Below, piece after piece: positions 53,471 to 62,542 of a stretch of 64,000 bases of DNA. This DNA comes from Ramlibacter lithotrophicus (GTDB lineage Bacteria > Pseudomonadota > Gammaproteobacteria > Burkholderiales > Burkholderiaceae_C): positions 124,001 to 188,000 of the forward strand of contig NZ_VTOX01000005.1 of the NCBI RefSeq assembly GCF_012184415.1, written 5' to 3'. Position numbers and translations under genes: made by a program. The notes below the pieces were generated by a model. It did not search any database. It was not told where the DNA came from and saw nothing but the letters and a program-made list of their open reading frames with translations. Numbering within the stretch: the first letter of the stretch is position 1; each line of letters starts with the position of its first letter.

Positions 53471-55419
53471 TCCCAGAGCTCGGGCATTTCGCCCTCATCC
53501 TGTCCCTGTGCGTGGCCATCGTGCTGGGCACCTTGCCGCTGGTCGGCGCCCACCGCGGACGGCGCGAATGGCTCGTCCTCGCGCGCCCGGCGGCGCAGGC
53601 GATGTTCCTGCTGATCGCCGCCGCCATGGCGGCGCTGACCTGGAGCTTCTACGTCAACGACTTCTCGGTGGCGTATGTGGCCGGGCATTCCAACTCGCTG
53701 CTGCCCACGCCGTACCGGATCGCCGCGGTGTGGGGCGGGCACGAGGGCTCGCTGCTGCTGTGGGTCTTCATGCTGGCCGGCTGGACCGTCGCCGTGGCGC
53801 AGCGCTCGCGCACGCTCGACGAAGCGATGGTGGCGCGGGTGCTTGGGGTGCTGGGACTGGTCACCACCGGGCTGCTGCTGTTCGTCCTGCTGACGTCCAA
53901 CCCGTTCGACCGGCTGATCCCCGCCGCTCAGGAGGGCCGTGACCTCAACCCGCTGCTGCAGGACCCGGGCCTGATCTTCCATCCACCGCTGCTCTACATG
54001 GGCTACGTCGGCTTCTCGGTGGCTTTCGCCTTTGCCATCGCCGCCCTGCTCTCCGGCCGGCTCGACGCCGCCTGGGCGCGCTGGTCGCGGCCGTGGACGA
54101 CCACCGCCTGGCTGTTCCTGACCCTGGGCATCGCGCTGGGTTCCTGGTGGGCCTATTACGAACTGGGCTGGGGCGGCTGGTGGTTCTGGGACCCGGTGGA
54201 GAACGCTTCCTTCATGCCGTGGCTGATCGGCACGGCGCTGTTGCACTCGCTGGCCGTGACCGAAAAGCGCGGGAGTTTCCGCAACTGGACCGTCCTGCTG
54301 GCGATCGGCGCGTTCTCGCTCTCGCTGCTCGGCACGTTCCTGGTGCGTTCCGGCGTGCTGACCTCCGTCCATGCGTTCGCGACCGATCCCAAGCGCGGCA
54401 TCTTCATCCTCGCGCTGCTGGTGATCGTGATCGGCGCCTCGCTGACGCTGTTCGCCTGGCGCGCGCCGAAGGTCGGCCTGGGCGGCGCGTTCGGCCTGTT
54501 CTCGCGCGAGTCGCTGCTGCTGGTGGGCAACGTGCTGCTGGTGGTGGCCGCCGGCTCGGTGCTGCTGGGCACGCTGTACCCGTTGCTGGTGGACGCACTG
54601 GGCCTTGGCAAGATTTCGGTCGGCCCGCCCTACTTCAACGCCGTGTTCGTGCCGGTGATGGCGCCGGTGCTGCTGCTGATGGCCGCGGTGCCGCTGGCGC
54701 GCTGGAAGAACGCCGAGTTCCGCGAGATGGCCGGCAAGCTGTGGGGGCCGGCCGCGTTCGGCGTCGCCTGCGGCGTGGTCGTCCCGCTGCTGCTGGGCGG
54801 CTGGACCGTCCTCACCGGCGTCGGCATGTTGCTGGCCGGCTGGATCGGCGCCTCCACCTTCATGCAGGTCGCCAAGCGCCTGAAATCCGGAATGCCGCCG
54901 GCGTCCTTCTGGGGCATGCACCTGGGGCACCTGGGCGTTGCCGTGTTCGTGGTCGGCGTCACCCTCGTCGGCGGCTACCAGGAAGAAAAGGACGTGCGCA
55001 TGGAGCCGGGCGACGTCGCCACGGTCGGCGGCCACGAATTCAAGTTCATGGGCGTGCGCGACGTGCAGGGCCCCAATTACCGCGCTGCGCGCGGCGAGTT
55101 CCAGGTGAGCAGGAACGGCAAGCCGCTGCGCGCGCTGTTCCCCGAGAAGCGCAATTACGCGTCGTCCGGCATGCCGATGACCGAGGCGGCGATCGACCCC
55201 GGCGTCACCCGCGACGTCTACGTCTCGCTCGGCGAGCCGCTGGAGGGCAAGGCCTGGGCGGTGCGCGTGTACTACAAGCCGTTCGTCAACTGGATCTGGG
55301 GCGGCTGCCTGCTGATGGCGCTGGGCGGCCTGATGGCCGTGATGGACCGGCGCTACCGGCTGAAGGTGAAATCGGCGGCGGCGGCGGCCGACGCCAACCT
55401 GCGCGGGGCGGCGGCATGA
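53467..55419 (+). CDS. ccmF: Cytochrome c haem lyase subunit CcmF
   Basis: A 650-residue polytopic membrane protein with about 13-15 helices. The WWD domain is [19 protein letters not shown], with haem-ligand His residues in [25 protein letters not shown] (two blocks) and in LHSLAV. It ligates haem to apocytochrome CXXCH motifs together with CcmH/CcmI. GTG start within the ccmE stop. Confidence 0.95.
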   Translation: MIPELGHFALILSLCVAIVLGTLPLVGAHRGRREWLVLARPAAQAMFLLIAAAMAALTWSFYVNDFSVAYVAGHSNSLLPTPYRIAAVWGGHEGSLLLWVFMLAGWTVAVAQRSRTLDEAMVARVLGVLGLVTTGLLLFVLLTSNPFDRLIPAAQEGRDLNPLLQDPGLIFHPPLLYMGYVGFSVAFAFAIAALLSGRLDAAWARWSRPWTTTAWLFLTLGIALGSWWAYYELGWGGWWFWDPVENASFMPWLIGTALLHSLAVTEKRGSFRNWTVLLAIGAFSLSLLGTFLVRSGVLTSVHAFATDPKRGIFILALLVIVIGASLTLFAWRAPKVGLGGAFGLFSRESLLLVGNVLLVVAAGSVLLGTLYPLLVDALGLGKISVGPPYFNAVFVPVMAPVLLLMAAVPLARWKNAEFREMAGKLWGPAAFGVACGVVVPLLLGGWTVLTGVGMLLAGWIGASTFMQVAKRLKSGMPPASFWGMHLGHLGVAVFVVGVTLVGGYQEEKDVRMEPGDVATVGGHEFKFMGVRDVQGPNYRAARGEFQVSRNGKPLRALFPEKRNYASSGMPMTEAAIDPGVTRDVYVSLGEPLEGKAWAVRVYYKPFVNWIWGGCLLMALGGLMAVMDRRYRLKVKSAAAAADANLRGAAA

Positions 55420-55946
55420 AGGCGCGCTTCCTGATTCCGCTGGCGCTGTTCGTGGTGCTGGTCGGCTTCCTGGCCGTGGGCCTGCAGCGCGACCCGCGCG
55501 AGATTCCGTCGCCGTTGATCGAGAAGCCGGCCCCGGCGTTCAACGTGCAGCAGCTGGTGCTGGCGGACAAGAACTTCTCGCCGGCCGACATGAAGGGCAA
55601 GGTCTGGATGCTCAACGTCTGGGCCTCGTGGTGCGTGGCCTGCAAGGTGGAGCATCCGGTGCTGATGGACCTGAAGCGGCGCGACATCGTGCCGGTGATC
55701 GGGCTGGACTACAAGGACAAGCGCCCCGACGCGCTGAAGTTCCTGGCGCAGAACGGCGATCCGTACGACTTCTCGGCCATGGACGTCGACGGCCGGGTCG
55801 GCATCGACTGGGGCGTCTACGGCGTGCCGGAAACCTTCGTCATCGACCAGAACGGGATCATCCGCTACAAGCACATCGGCCCCGTGACGGCGGAAGCGCT
55901 GGACAAGACGATCCTGCCGATCATCGAGAAACTCAAGAGCCAATGA
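55416..55946 (+). CDS. ccmG: Thiol:disulfide interchange protein CcmG (DsbE)
   Basis: A 176-residue membrane-tethered thioredoxin-like protein. N-terminal anchor LALFVVLVGFLAVGL; active site WASWCVACKVEHP; cis-Pro in GVPETFVID. It reduces the disulfide of apocytochrome CXXCH sites (or CcmH) before haem attachment. Overlaps ccmF and ccmH by four bases. Confidence 0.94.
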   Translation: MKARFLIPLALFVVLVGFLAVGLQRDPREIPSPLIEKPAPAFNVQQLVLADKNFSPADMKGKVWMLNVWASWCVACKVEHPVLMDLKRRDIVPVIGLDYKDKRPDALKFLAQNGDPYDFSAMDVDGRVGIDWGVYGVPETFVIDQNGIIRYKHIGPVTAEALDKTILPIIEKLKSQ

Positions 55947-56407
55947 AACGCCTGTTGACACTGTTGCTGCTGGCGCTCGCGTTCGCGGGCGCCGGGGCCA
56001 AGGAAGCCGCGCCGCTGGCCGAGGATCCCGTGGTCGAAGCGCGCCTGCTGGCCATCTCCGAGGAGATGCGCTGCCTGGTCTGCCAGAACGAGTCGCTGGC
56101 CGGCTCGCGCGCGGAACTGGCGATGGACCTGCGCCGCGAACTGCGCACGCTGATCAAGCAGGGCAAGACGGACGCGGAGATCCGCGAATTCATGGTGAGC
56201 CGCTACGGCGACTTCGTGCTGTACCGCCCGCGCATCAGCCCCATGACGTACCTGCTGTGGGGCGGGCCGTTCCTGTTCATGGTGGTGGCCGTGGTGGTGC
56301 TGCTGGTCTACCTGCGGCGGCGCAACCGCGCTGTGGCGGGCGAGGTGCAACTGAGCCAGGAAGACGAGCGTCGCGCGGAGGCGCTGCTCAAGGGAGAACC
56401 GAAATGA
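55943..56407 (+). CDS. ccmH: Cytochrome c maturation protein CcmH (CcmL type)
   Basis: A 154-residue protein with a signal peptide, the redox motif MRCLVCQNESLAGS (family LRCxxCQ) in a three-helix periplasmic domain, and a C-terminal membrane anchor (FLFMVVAVVVLLVYL). It is the short, CcmL-like form; the TPR part is encoded separately as CcmI, unlike the fused E. coli CcmH. Confidence 0.94.
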   Translation: MKRLLTLLLLALAFAGAGAKEAAPLAEDPVVEARLLAISEEMRCLVCQNESLAGSRAELAMDLRRELRTLIKQGKTDAEIREFMVSRYGDFVLYRPRISPMTYLLWGGPFLFMVVAVVVLLVYLRRRNRAVAGEVQLSQEDERRAEALLKGEPK

Positions 56408-57618
56408 CCGCATTCATCGCGGCCGCCGCGGCCGCGGTCGCCATCGTGCTGGTGCTGCTGATGCGGCCCTACTTCGGCCGGCTCGCGCCGGGCCAGAGCT
56501 CGCGCGCCCAGCTCAACGCCGCCATCTACCGCGAGCAGTTCGCGAAGCTGGAGCAGGACCTGGGCGAAGGCACGTTGAGCCAGGCCGACTACGCGCAGGC
56601 GAAGGCCGAACTGCAGCGGCGCGTGCTGGAAGACACCGACGTGGCGGACCAGCAGTCCACCGTCGTCGGCGCGCCGCGCAAGACGATGATCGGCCTGGCG
56701 CTGGCCGTGCCGATCGTCGCCGGCGCGCTCTATCTGCAGATCGGCACGCCGGCGGCGATGGATCCGCTGGCCACGCAGGCGGCCGGCGCCGGTCATGGCC
56801 AGATCACCAGTCCGGAGCAGCTCGAGCAGATGGTGGCGGCCCTGGCCCAGAAGATGGAGCAGGAGCCCGGCAACAGCAAGGGCTGGGCCATGCTGGCGCG
56901 CTCGTACAAGGCGATCGGCCGCCCGGCCGACGCGCAGAAGGCCTTCGAGCGGGCTGGCTCCTTCATCGACGACGATCCCGAGATGCTCGCCAGTTACGCC
57001 GACGTGGTGGCGAGCAACGCGGGCACGCTGGCCGGCAAGCCGACCGAACTCATCGACAAGGCATTGCGGGTCGACCCCAACCATCCGATGTCGCTGTGGC
57101 TCAAGGGCACGGCGGACTTCGAGCAGAAGAAGTACCCGCAGGCCATCGCCACCTGGGAGCGGCTGGTGGCGATGCTGCAGCCTGGCTCGGACGACGCGCG
57201 CATGCTCGAAGGCGCGATCAACGATGCGCGTTCGAAGGCCGGCTTGCCGGCCGGCGCGGTGGCCGCGGCCCCCACCGGCGTCAACATCAAAGGCACAGTG
57301 GAACTCGATCCGGCGCTCAAGGCGAAAGCTTCGCCCGACGACGTCGTGATGGTGATCGCCCGCCGTCCGGGCACGCGGATGCCGCTGGCGGTGCTGCGCA
57401 AGCGCGCCGCCGAACTGCCGCTGCAGTTCACGCTGGACGACTCGCTGTCGATGGATCCCAGTTCGCGGCTGTCGTCGGTGCGTGAGATCGAAGTGGAGGC
57501 ACGCATCTCCAGGACGGGGCTGGCCAAGCAGGAGCCGGGCGACCTGCTCTCGCAAGCCCAGACCGTGAAGCTCGGCGCCGACGGGGTGGCCCTGCGGGTC
57601 GCCAAGGTGGTGCAGTAG
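56404..57618 (+). CDS. ccmI: Cytochrome c maturation protein CcmI
   Basis: A 404-residue protein with an N-terminal membrane part (helix 1 AAAAVAIVLVLLMRPYF; helix 2 MIGLALAVPIVAGALYL at about 100), a periplasmic TPR domain (about 140-280, with WAMLARSYKAIGRPADAQKAFERA) and a C-terminal beta domain (290-404). It is the chaperone that holds apocytochrome c C-termini for the CcmFH lyase. Last gene of the operon; a clear terminator follows. Confidence 0.93.
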   Translation: MTAFIAAAAAAVAIVLVLLMRPYFGRLAPGQSSRAQLNAAIYREQFAKLEQDLGEGTLSQADYAQAKAELQRRVLEDTDVADQQSTVVGAPRKTMIGLALAVPIVAGALYLQIGTPAAMDPLATQAAGAGHGQITSPEQLEQMVAALAQKMEQEPGNSKGWAMLARSYKAIGRPADAQKAFERAGSFIDDDPEMLASYADVVASNAGTLAGKPTELIDKALRVDPNHPMSLWLKGTADFEQKKYPQAIATWERLVAMLQPGSDDARMLEGAINDARSKAGLPAGAVAAAPTGVNIKGTVELDPALKAKASPDDVVMVIARRPGTRMPLAVLRKRAAELPLQFTLDDSLSMDPSSRLSSVREIEVEARISRTGLAKQEPGDLLSQAQTVKLGADGVALRVAKVVQ

Positions 57619-57648
57619 ACGCGAAGAGCGCGGGACGGAAACCGCTGG

Positions 57649-57677
57649 AGCCGGGCCCGTGGACCCGGCTTTTTCTT
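57649..57677 (+). terminator. Rho-independent terminator after ccmI
   Basis: AGCCGGG and CCCGGCT form a stem with an 8-base loop directly followed by TTTTCTTT, 30 bases after the ccmI stop. It closes the nine-gene ccm operon. Confidence 0.88.
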
Positions 57678-57684
57678 TGAGCGG

Positions 57685-58491
57685 TCAGCGCAGGCCGCGC
57701 AGCCGCTCCTGCAGCGTGGCGGCCGAGAGTTCGCCGACGCGGGTGGCGACCAGCGTCCCGCCGGCGTCGAAGAACAAGGTGGTCGGCAGGCCAGGCGCGG
57801 CGAACTTTGCGGGGACCTGCCCGGACTGGTCCAGCAGCACATTGCGCAGCGGCAACTGACGCGACTGCAACCAGGCGTGGACCCGGTCGCGCGGCTCGCG
57901 CACGTTGACGAAGACGAAATGCACCCCCGGATGGGCGGCCTGCGCCTGCTGCAGCACCGGCATCTCTCGCACGCACGGCGGGCACCACGTGGCCCAGAGA
58001 TTCACCACGACCGGCTTGCCGGCGAACGACGACAGGTTCACCGGCTCGCCCTTCAGCGAGACCAGGGCGAGCGCCGGCAGCTTCTGCCGGTCGCCCGCGG
58101 CGATCGAGAAGGCAAGCGCGCCCAGTCCCCACACGATGGCGCCCGCCGCCAGCCCGGACCAGAGCGCGTCGCGGACGTGGGGACGGCGCCATTGCCGCAC
58201 CAGCGCGAACAGCGCCGTGGCCGCGGCGCCCGCGACCGGCGACCAGCCGCCGTCCCGGATGTCCAGGACCGCCAGCGGTGACGCGAAATACTGTTCCCGG
58301 AACTGCCAGACGTAGGCGAGGCGCGCCGCCACGAAGCCGGCAGCCATGCTCTGCCACAGCAGGCCTTCCACTTCGGCGGCCGCCTCCCTGCCGATGCGCC
58401 AGCCGACGGCCAGCGCCGCCGCCATGGCGGCGAGCACCAGCAGCACGCCGTAGGGGATGGCCAGGGGCCCGAGTTGGAATGCGCCGCTCAT
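57685..58491 (-). CDS. TlpA-family thioredoxin fused to an Lgt-like membrane domain
   Basis: A 268-residue protein. Residues 1-130 hold four or five hydrophobic segments that resemble the start of prolipoprotein diacylglyceryl transferase (LGPLAIPYGVLLVLAAM; GFVAARLAYV). They lack the Lgt catalytic half, so activity of that kind is not expected. Residues about 140-268 are a TlpA/ResA-like thioredoxin domain with WATWCPPCVREMP and cis-Pro GLPTTLFF. It should be a membrane-tethered periplasmic thiol-disulfide reductase, plausibly helping cytochrome c maturation. Convergent with the ccm operon. Confidence 0.88.
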   Translation of the reverse strand: MSGAFQLGPLAIPYGVLLVLAAMAAALAVGWRIGREAAAEVEGLLWQSMAAGFVAARLAYVWQFREQYFASPLAVLDIRDGGWSPVAGAAATALFALVRQWRRPHVRDALWSGLAAGAIVWGLGALAFSIAAGDRQKLPALALVSLKGEPVNLSSFAGKPVVVNLWATWCPPCVREMPVLQQAQAAHPGVHFVFVNVREPRDRVHAWLQSRQLPLRNVLLDQSGQVPAKFAAPGLPTTLFFDAGGTLVATRVGELSAATLQERLRGLR

Positions 58492-58493
58492 AT

Positions 58494-58516
58494 ATCACTC
58501 ACATTTTATATATGGA
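58494..58516 (-). promoter_or_regulatory. AT-rich promoter-like stretch before the TlpA gene
   Basis: A 23-base AT-rich island in GC-rich DNA, reading CCATATATAAAATGTGAGTG on the minus strand, directly before the start codon. It contains TATAAA/TATATA -10-like sequences and a partial ATATA dyad with the start codon region. A very short leader or leaderless start is possible. Confidence 0.45.
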
Positions 58517-58554
58517 TGGAGTGAAGCGGGCCGGCCTTCGGCCGCACGGCGGAT

Positions 58555-58953
58555 TCAGCCCGGCGTGTTGCGCATCCAGTCGGCTGTCTGGAAGAACGCG
58601 GCGTTCAGGCGCTGGCGCAGCCCCTGCCCGACGCCGACGTCGGCCATCGCCTGGTCCATGCAGGCGAGCCATTCGTCGCGCTCCCGGGTGCCGATCGCGA
58701 ACGGCATGTGCCGCATGCGCAGGCGCGGATGACCGAAGCGCTCCACGTAGTGCTGCGGACCGCCGAGCCAGCCACAGAGGAACCAGAAGAGGTTCTGGCG
58801 CGCCCGCGCCAGTTCGGTGCCATGGGTGGCGCGCACCGCCGCGTAGCCCGGCTCGAGCTCCATCAGGTCGTAGAAGCGCTCGACCAGCGCCCTCACCTGC
58901 TCCTCCCCGCCGATCGCCTCGTACGGCGTGCGGGTCTCCTGCTGCATCGTCAT
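58555..58953 (-). CDS. Truncated haemoglobin, group II
   Basis: A 132-residue 2/2 globin. Proximal His is in FGHPRLRMRHMPF; the family blocks YEAIGGEEQVRALVERFYDLM, FWFLCGWLGGPQHYVERFGHP and REEWLACM-like (RDEWLACMDQAM) are all present. Group II globins bind O2/NO and are linked to NO detoxification or oxygen supply. Start at MTMQQ; MQQ two codons later is equally likely. It stands alone between the TlpA gene and the ABC permease. Confidence 0.94.
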   Translation of the reverse strand: MTMQQETRTPYEAIGGEEQVRALVERFYDLMELEPGYAAVRATHGTELARARQNLFWFLCGWLGGPQHYVERFGHPRLRMRHMPFAIGTRERDEWLACMDQAMADVGVGQGLRQRLNAAFFQTADWMRNTPG

Positions 58954-59036
58954 CGGCGCTGATTGTCACGATCTCCGCGCAGCCTTGCTCGCCCCGGAGT
59001 ATTCCGGTGCGGGCACCGGCACACGGCCATGCCCGC

Positions 59037-61553
59037 CTACTGCGGTGCCCGCCGCAGCGTTTCGACCACGGGCCGGTTCAGCACCTCGCGCAGGCCCCAC
59101 CACCCGGCGGCCAGCGCCAGCACGGCGCCAGCCAGGGCGCCGATCACGGCCACCCACGGCGAAGCCGTCCAGTCGAAGCCGAACGCATACCGTGCGAGGC
59201 CCCAACCCACGGCGCTCGCCACGAGGCTGGCGAGCAAGCCGGCCAGCAGGCCGACCCCGATCAGCTCCGCCCGCTGCACCTGCCGCAGCAGCGCGCTGCC
59301 GGCGCCGACGGCGCGCATGATGGCGAACTCGCGCGCCCGCTCCTCGCGCGTGGCCGTGACGGCCGCGAACAGCACCACGACGCCCGCCGCCAGCGTGAAC
59401 CCGAACAGGAACTCCACGGCCCGGATCACCTTGTCCAGCACGCCCTGCACCTGGTTGATGGTGCTGGTCATGTCCACGTTGGTGATGTTCGGGAAGGCGC
59501 GCACCAGCTGGTTGTCGAAGCCCTGGCGCTCGGGCGCGCGGAACGCTCCCATGTAGGTGACCGGCACCTCGGGCATCTCGCCGACCGGATACATCACGAA
59601 GAAGTTGGCGCGCATCGAGCCCCAGTCCACCTTGCGCAGCGAGGTGATCCTCGAGTCCAGCTGCATGCCGCCGATGTCGAAGCGCAAGGTATCCCCGAGC
59701 TTGAGCCCCAGGGTCTTGGCGATGCCTTCCTCGACGCTGACCGCGCCCCGCTCCTCGGGCCGCCACTGGCCGGCGACCACTTCGTTGTGCGGCGGCGGTG
59801 CGGCGCTATGCGACAGATTGAATTCGCGGTCCACCAGGCGCTGCGCGCGGTTCTCCACGTAGTCGTCCGGCGAAACGGGACGCCCGTTCACGGCCACGAG
59901 GCGCCCGCGGATCATCGGATACCAGTCGAACTGACGCACGCCGGCCTCGCGCAGCGTGCGCTGGAAGGCATCGCTCTGTTCCGGCATCACGTTGATGACG
60001 AAGCGGTTCGGTGCGTCGGGCGGCGTCGCCTTCTGCCAGCTCGCGATCAGGTCCGTGCGCAGCAGCACCAGCAGCACCAGCGCCAGCAGGCCCACCGCCA
60101 GCGCGCTCACCTGCACCACCGCGTAGGCGGGGCGGGCGGAGATCTGGCGCACGGCCAGCACCAGCCAGCGCGGCGCGGTGTTCTCGTTCACGACCCGCCG
60201 CAGCACCTTCACCGCCACCCAGCTCAGGCCGGCAAACACGACGACGGCGGCGCCGAATCCGCCGACCGCGATCGCACCCAGCCAGAGGTCGCTACTCGCC
60301 GCCAGCAGCAGGGCCGCGAAGCCGGCGATGCCCACGCCCAGCACGGCGGCCGACGCCGGCTTGAGGTTGCCGACGTCGCGCCGGATGACGCGCAGCGGCG
60401 GCACCTGCGCGAGCTGCAGCACGGGCGGCAGGCCGAAGGCAAACAGCAGCGTGAGGCCCATGCCGAGACCGAAGCCGACCGGCCACCAGCCGGCCGCCGG
60501 CAAGGCGGTCTCCACCAGGCCCGCCAGCAGCAGCACGAAGACGAAGTGCACGCCGTAGCCGATCGCCACGCCCACCAGGCTGCCGACGATGCCGACGAGA
60601 GCGAATTCGAAGGTGTAGGCGAACGCGATGGTGCGCTGGCTCTGGCCGAGCACCCGGAGCATGGCGCAATCGTCGAGATGGGCGGCGGCAAAGCCGCGGG
60701 CTGCCAGCGCGACGGCCACGGCGCTCAGCAGCGCGGCCAGCAACGCGACGAGATTCAGGAATTTCTCGGCGCGCTCGAGCGTCTGCTTCATCTCCGGCCG
60801 GCCGCCCTCGAGCGACTCGACGCGCACGCCGCGCACCGTCGGACTCTTTACCTCCTCGGCGGCCCACGCGACGAAGCGTGCCACCTGGGCGTCGCTGCCG
60901 GCGACGGCGAACCGCCAGGACACGCGGCTGGCCGGCTGGACGAGGTTGCTGGCCGGCAGGTCCGCCTCGTTGATCATCACCCGCGGCGCGAAATTCACGA
61001 ACCCGGTGCCGCGATCGGGCTCCAGCACGATCACGCGGGCGATGCGCAGGCGGATGTCGCCGAGCAGCAGCGGGTCGCCGGTCTTCAGGCCCAGCAATTC
61101 GAGCAGCGAGCGATCGACCCAGGCCTCGCCCGGCGCCGGAACGTCGCGGGTGCTGCTTGCCTTCGCCTCCGGTGCCGGGGCGGTCTGCAGGTTGCCGCGC
61201 AAGGGATAGCCCGCCGGCACCGCCTTCAGCGCCACCAGTTTGCTGGCGCCGCCCTGGGCGTCGGGCGCGCGCGCCATCGTCGGGAAGTTGAGGGTCGAGA
61301 TGCCGGCCAGCCCCAGCGACCTCGCCTTGTCCACGAAGGCGGGCGGCGTCGGGTTGTCGCTGGCGACCACTGCATCGCCGCCGAGCAGTTGCCGGGCGTC
61401 GCGCGCCAGGCCGCCCTTGAGCCGGTCGGCGAAGAAGCCGACGGCGGTGAGCGCCGCGACGGCCAGCACGACGGCGACCAGCAGCAGGCGCAGTTCGCCG
61501 GCGCGCAGGTCGCGCCACAGCGTGCGCCAGCCGAGCCCCCAGGCCGACGTCAT
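59037..61553 (-). CDS. FtsX/YbbP-family ABC transporter permease
   Basis: An 838-residue inner-membrane permease with two FtsX (MacB-like) modules. TM1 is near the N-terminus (LLLVAVVLAVAALTAVGFF), followed by a large periplasmic domain to about residue 245, a block of helices to about 480, a second periplasmic domain (about 490-700) and three last helices. This is the YbbP/LolE-like layout of the exporters encoded with YbbA ATPases and TesA. Here no ATPase is adjacent; it is instead coupled to fdhD (one-base overlap, ATGA-like). Start MTSAWGLG chosen; a much longer in-frame extension reads through fdhD and is not real. Confidence 0.9.
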   Translation of the reverse strand: MTSAWGLGWRTLWRDLRAGELRLLLVAVVLAVAALTAVGFFADRLKGGLARDARQLLGGDAVVASDNPTPPAFVDKARSLGLAGISTLNFPTMARAPDAQGGASKLVALKAVPAGYPLRGNLQTAPAPEAKASSTRDVPAPGEAWVDRSLLELLGLKTGDPLLLGDIRLRIARVIVLEPDRGTGFVNFAPRVMINEADLPASNLVQPASRVSWRFAVAGSDAQVARFVAWAAEEVKSPTVRGVRVESLEGGRPEMKQTLERAEKFLNLVALLAALLSAVAVALAARGFAAAHLDDCAMLRVLGQSQRTIAFAYTFEFALVGIVGSLVGVAIGYGVHFVFVLLLAGLVETALPAAGWWPVGFGLGMGLTLLFAFGLPPVLQLAQVPPLRVIRRDVGNLKPASAAVLGVGIAGFAALLLAASSDLWLGAIAVGGFGAAVVVFAGLSWVAVKVLRRVVNENTAPRWLVLAVRQISARPAYAVVQVSALAVGLLALVLLVLLRTDLIASWQKATPPDAPNRFVINVMPEQSDAFQRTLREAGVRQFDWYPMIRGRLVAVNGRPVSPDDYVENRAQRLVDREFNLSHSAAPPPHNEVVAGQWRPEERGAVSVEEGIAKTLGLKLGDTLRFDIGGMQLDSRITSLRKVDWGSMRANFFVMYPVGEMPEVPVTYMGAFRAPERQGFDNQLVRAFPNITNVDMTSTINQVQGVLDKVIRAVEFLFGFTLAAGVVVLFAAVTATREERAREFAIMRAVGAGSALLRQVQRAELIGVGLLAGLLASLVASAVGWGLARYAFGFDWTASPWVAVIGALAGAVLALAAGWWGLREVLNRPVVETLRRAPQ

Positions 61554-62422
61554 CACGCGACGGCGCGCAGCGGCGCGGGCCCGGCCAGTTCCGGCTGCAG
61601 CACCAGCCGCTGCGCGGCCGTGTAGCACAGGAAATGCTTGTTGGTCGCACGCCCGATCGCGCACAGGCCCAGGCGCTCCGCGATCTCGTGCCCCATCTGC
61701 GTGATGCCGCTGCGGGAGATGACGATCGGCACGCCCATCTGGGCCGACTTGATCACCATCTCGCTCGTGAGGCGCCCGGTCGTGTAGAACACGAAGGATG
61801 CCGGGTCGGCGCCGGCCAGCGGGCTGGCCGGGTCGTGCTGCTGCAGCCACAGCCAGCCCGCGATGGTGTCGATCGCGTTGTGGCGGCCCACGTCCTCGAC
61901 GAACAGCAGCATCTGCTCGCCGCGGAACAACGCGCAGCCGTGCACGGAGCCGGCCGACTTGTACGTGCTTTCCTGCAGCCGGATCGCATTGACGATGCCG
62001 TAGAGCTGGGCCTGCGTCATGGCGGCCTCGGGCAGCGCGATCGATTCGATTTCGTCCATGAGGCCACCGAACACGCTGCCCTGCCCGCAGCCGGTGGTCA
62101 CGACGCGGCGGGCGGTGCGCTCCTTGAGCCTGGCGATGCCGGCCCGCGTCTTCACGGCGGCCGCGCCCACGTCCCAGTCGACCGTGACCGAGCGGATGTC
62201 GGCCAGCGCGGGCACGAAGCGCTGGTTGCGCAGGTAGCCGAGCACCAGCCATTCCGGGTGCGCGCCGAGCGTCATCAGGGTCACCAGTTCGCGCTTGTCG
62301 ACGTACAGCGTCAGCGGGCGCTCGGCCGGAATCGGGATGCGGGCGCGCTCGCCGCGCTCGTTCACCGTCTCGATCTCACGCGTCAGCGGCGCACGGGCAG
62401 AGGTGAGTTCAGGCAGGGCCAT
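61553..62422 (-). CDS. fdhD: Formate dehydrogenase accessory sulfurtransferase FdhD
   Basis: A 289-residue protein that carries sulfur from IscS to the Mo-bis-MGD cofactor of formate dehydrogenase. Family blocks: ERPLTLYVDKREL, VEDVGRHNAIDTIAGW, GRLTSEMV and ISRSG. The Cys loop reads TTGCGQGS, with only the first of the two Cys (CxxC) found in E. coli FdhD. An upstream Met (62479) would extend it 19 residues; MALPEL is preferred. It lies downstream of the formate dehydrogenase genes but after a terminator, so it has its own promoter. Confidence 0.92.
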   Translation of the reverse strand: MALPELTSARAPLTREIETVNERGERARIPIPAERPLTLYVDKRELVTLMTLGAHPEWLVLGYLRNQRFVPALADIRSVTVDWDVGAAAVKTRAGIARLKERTARRVVTTGCGQGSVFGGLMDEIESIALPEAAMTQAQLYGIVNAIRLQESTYKSAGSVHGCALFRGEQMLLFVEDVGRHNAIDTIAGWLWLQQHDPASPLAGADPASFVFYTTGRLTSEMVIKSAQMGVPIVISRSGITQMGHEIAERLGLCAIGRATNKHFLCYTAAQRLVLQPELAGPAPLRAVA

Positions 62423-62488
62423 CGGTGCAGGCAAGGTGGGGGTCGGGCGCGGGCGCTCTTGGACAAACGGAACGCCCAAGGCTACAGC

Positions 62489-62517
62489 AAAAGGGCCGGC
62501 GCTGCCCCGCCCGGCCC
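62489..62517 (-). terminator. Terminator of the formate dehydrogenase operon
   Basis: GGGCCGG and CCGGCCC pair around an 11-base loop, followed on the minus strand by TTTTGC. It lies 26 bases after the small hypothetical gene and before fdhD. Confidence 0.7.
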
Positions 62518-62542
62518 CCGAAGGATCACGCCCCGGCGGTGT

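Noticed and set aside
59037-62252. An ABC permease start more than 200 codons upstream
   Set aside because: The extension runs through fdhD in another frame; the ATG at 61553 gives a normal YbbP N-terminus and couples to the fdhD stop.
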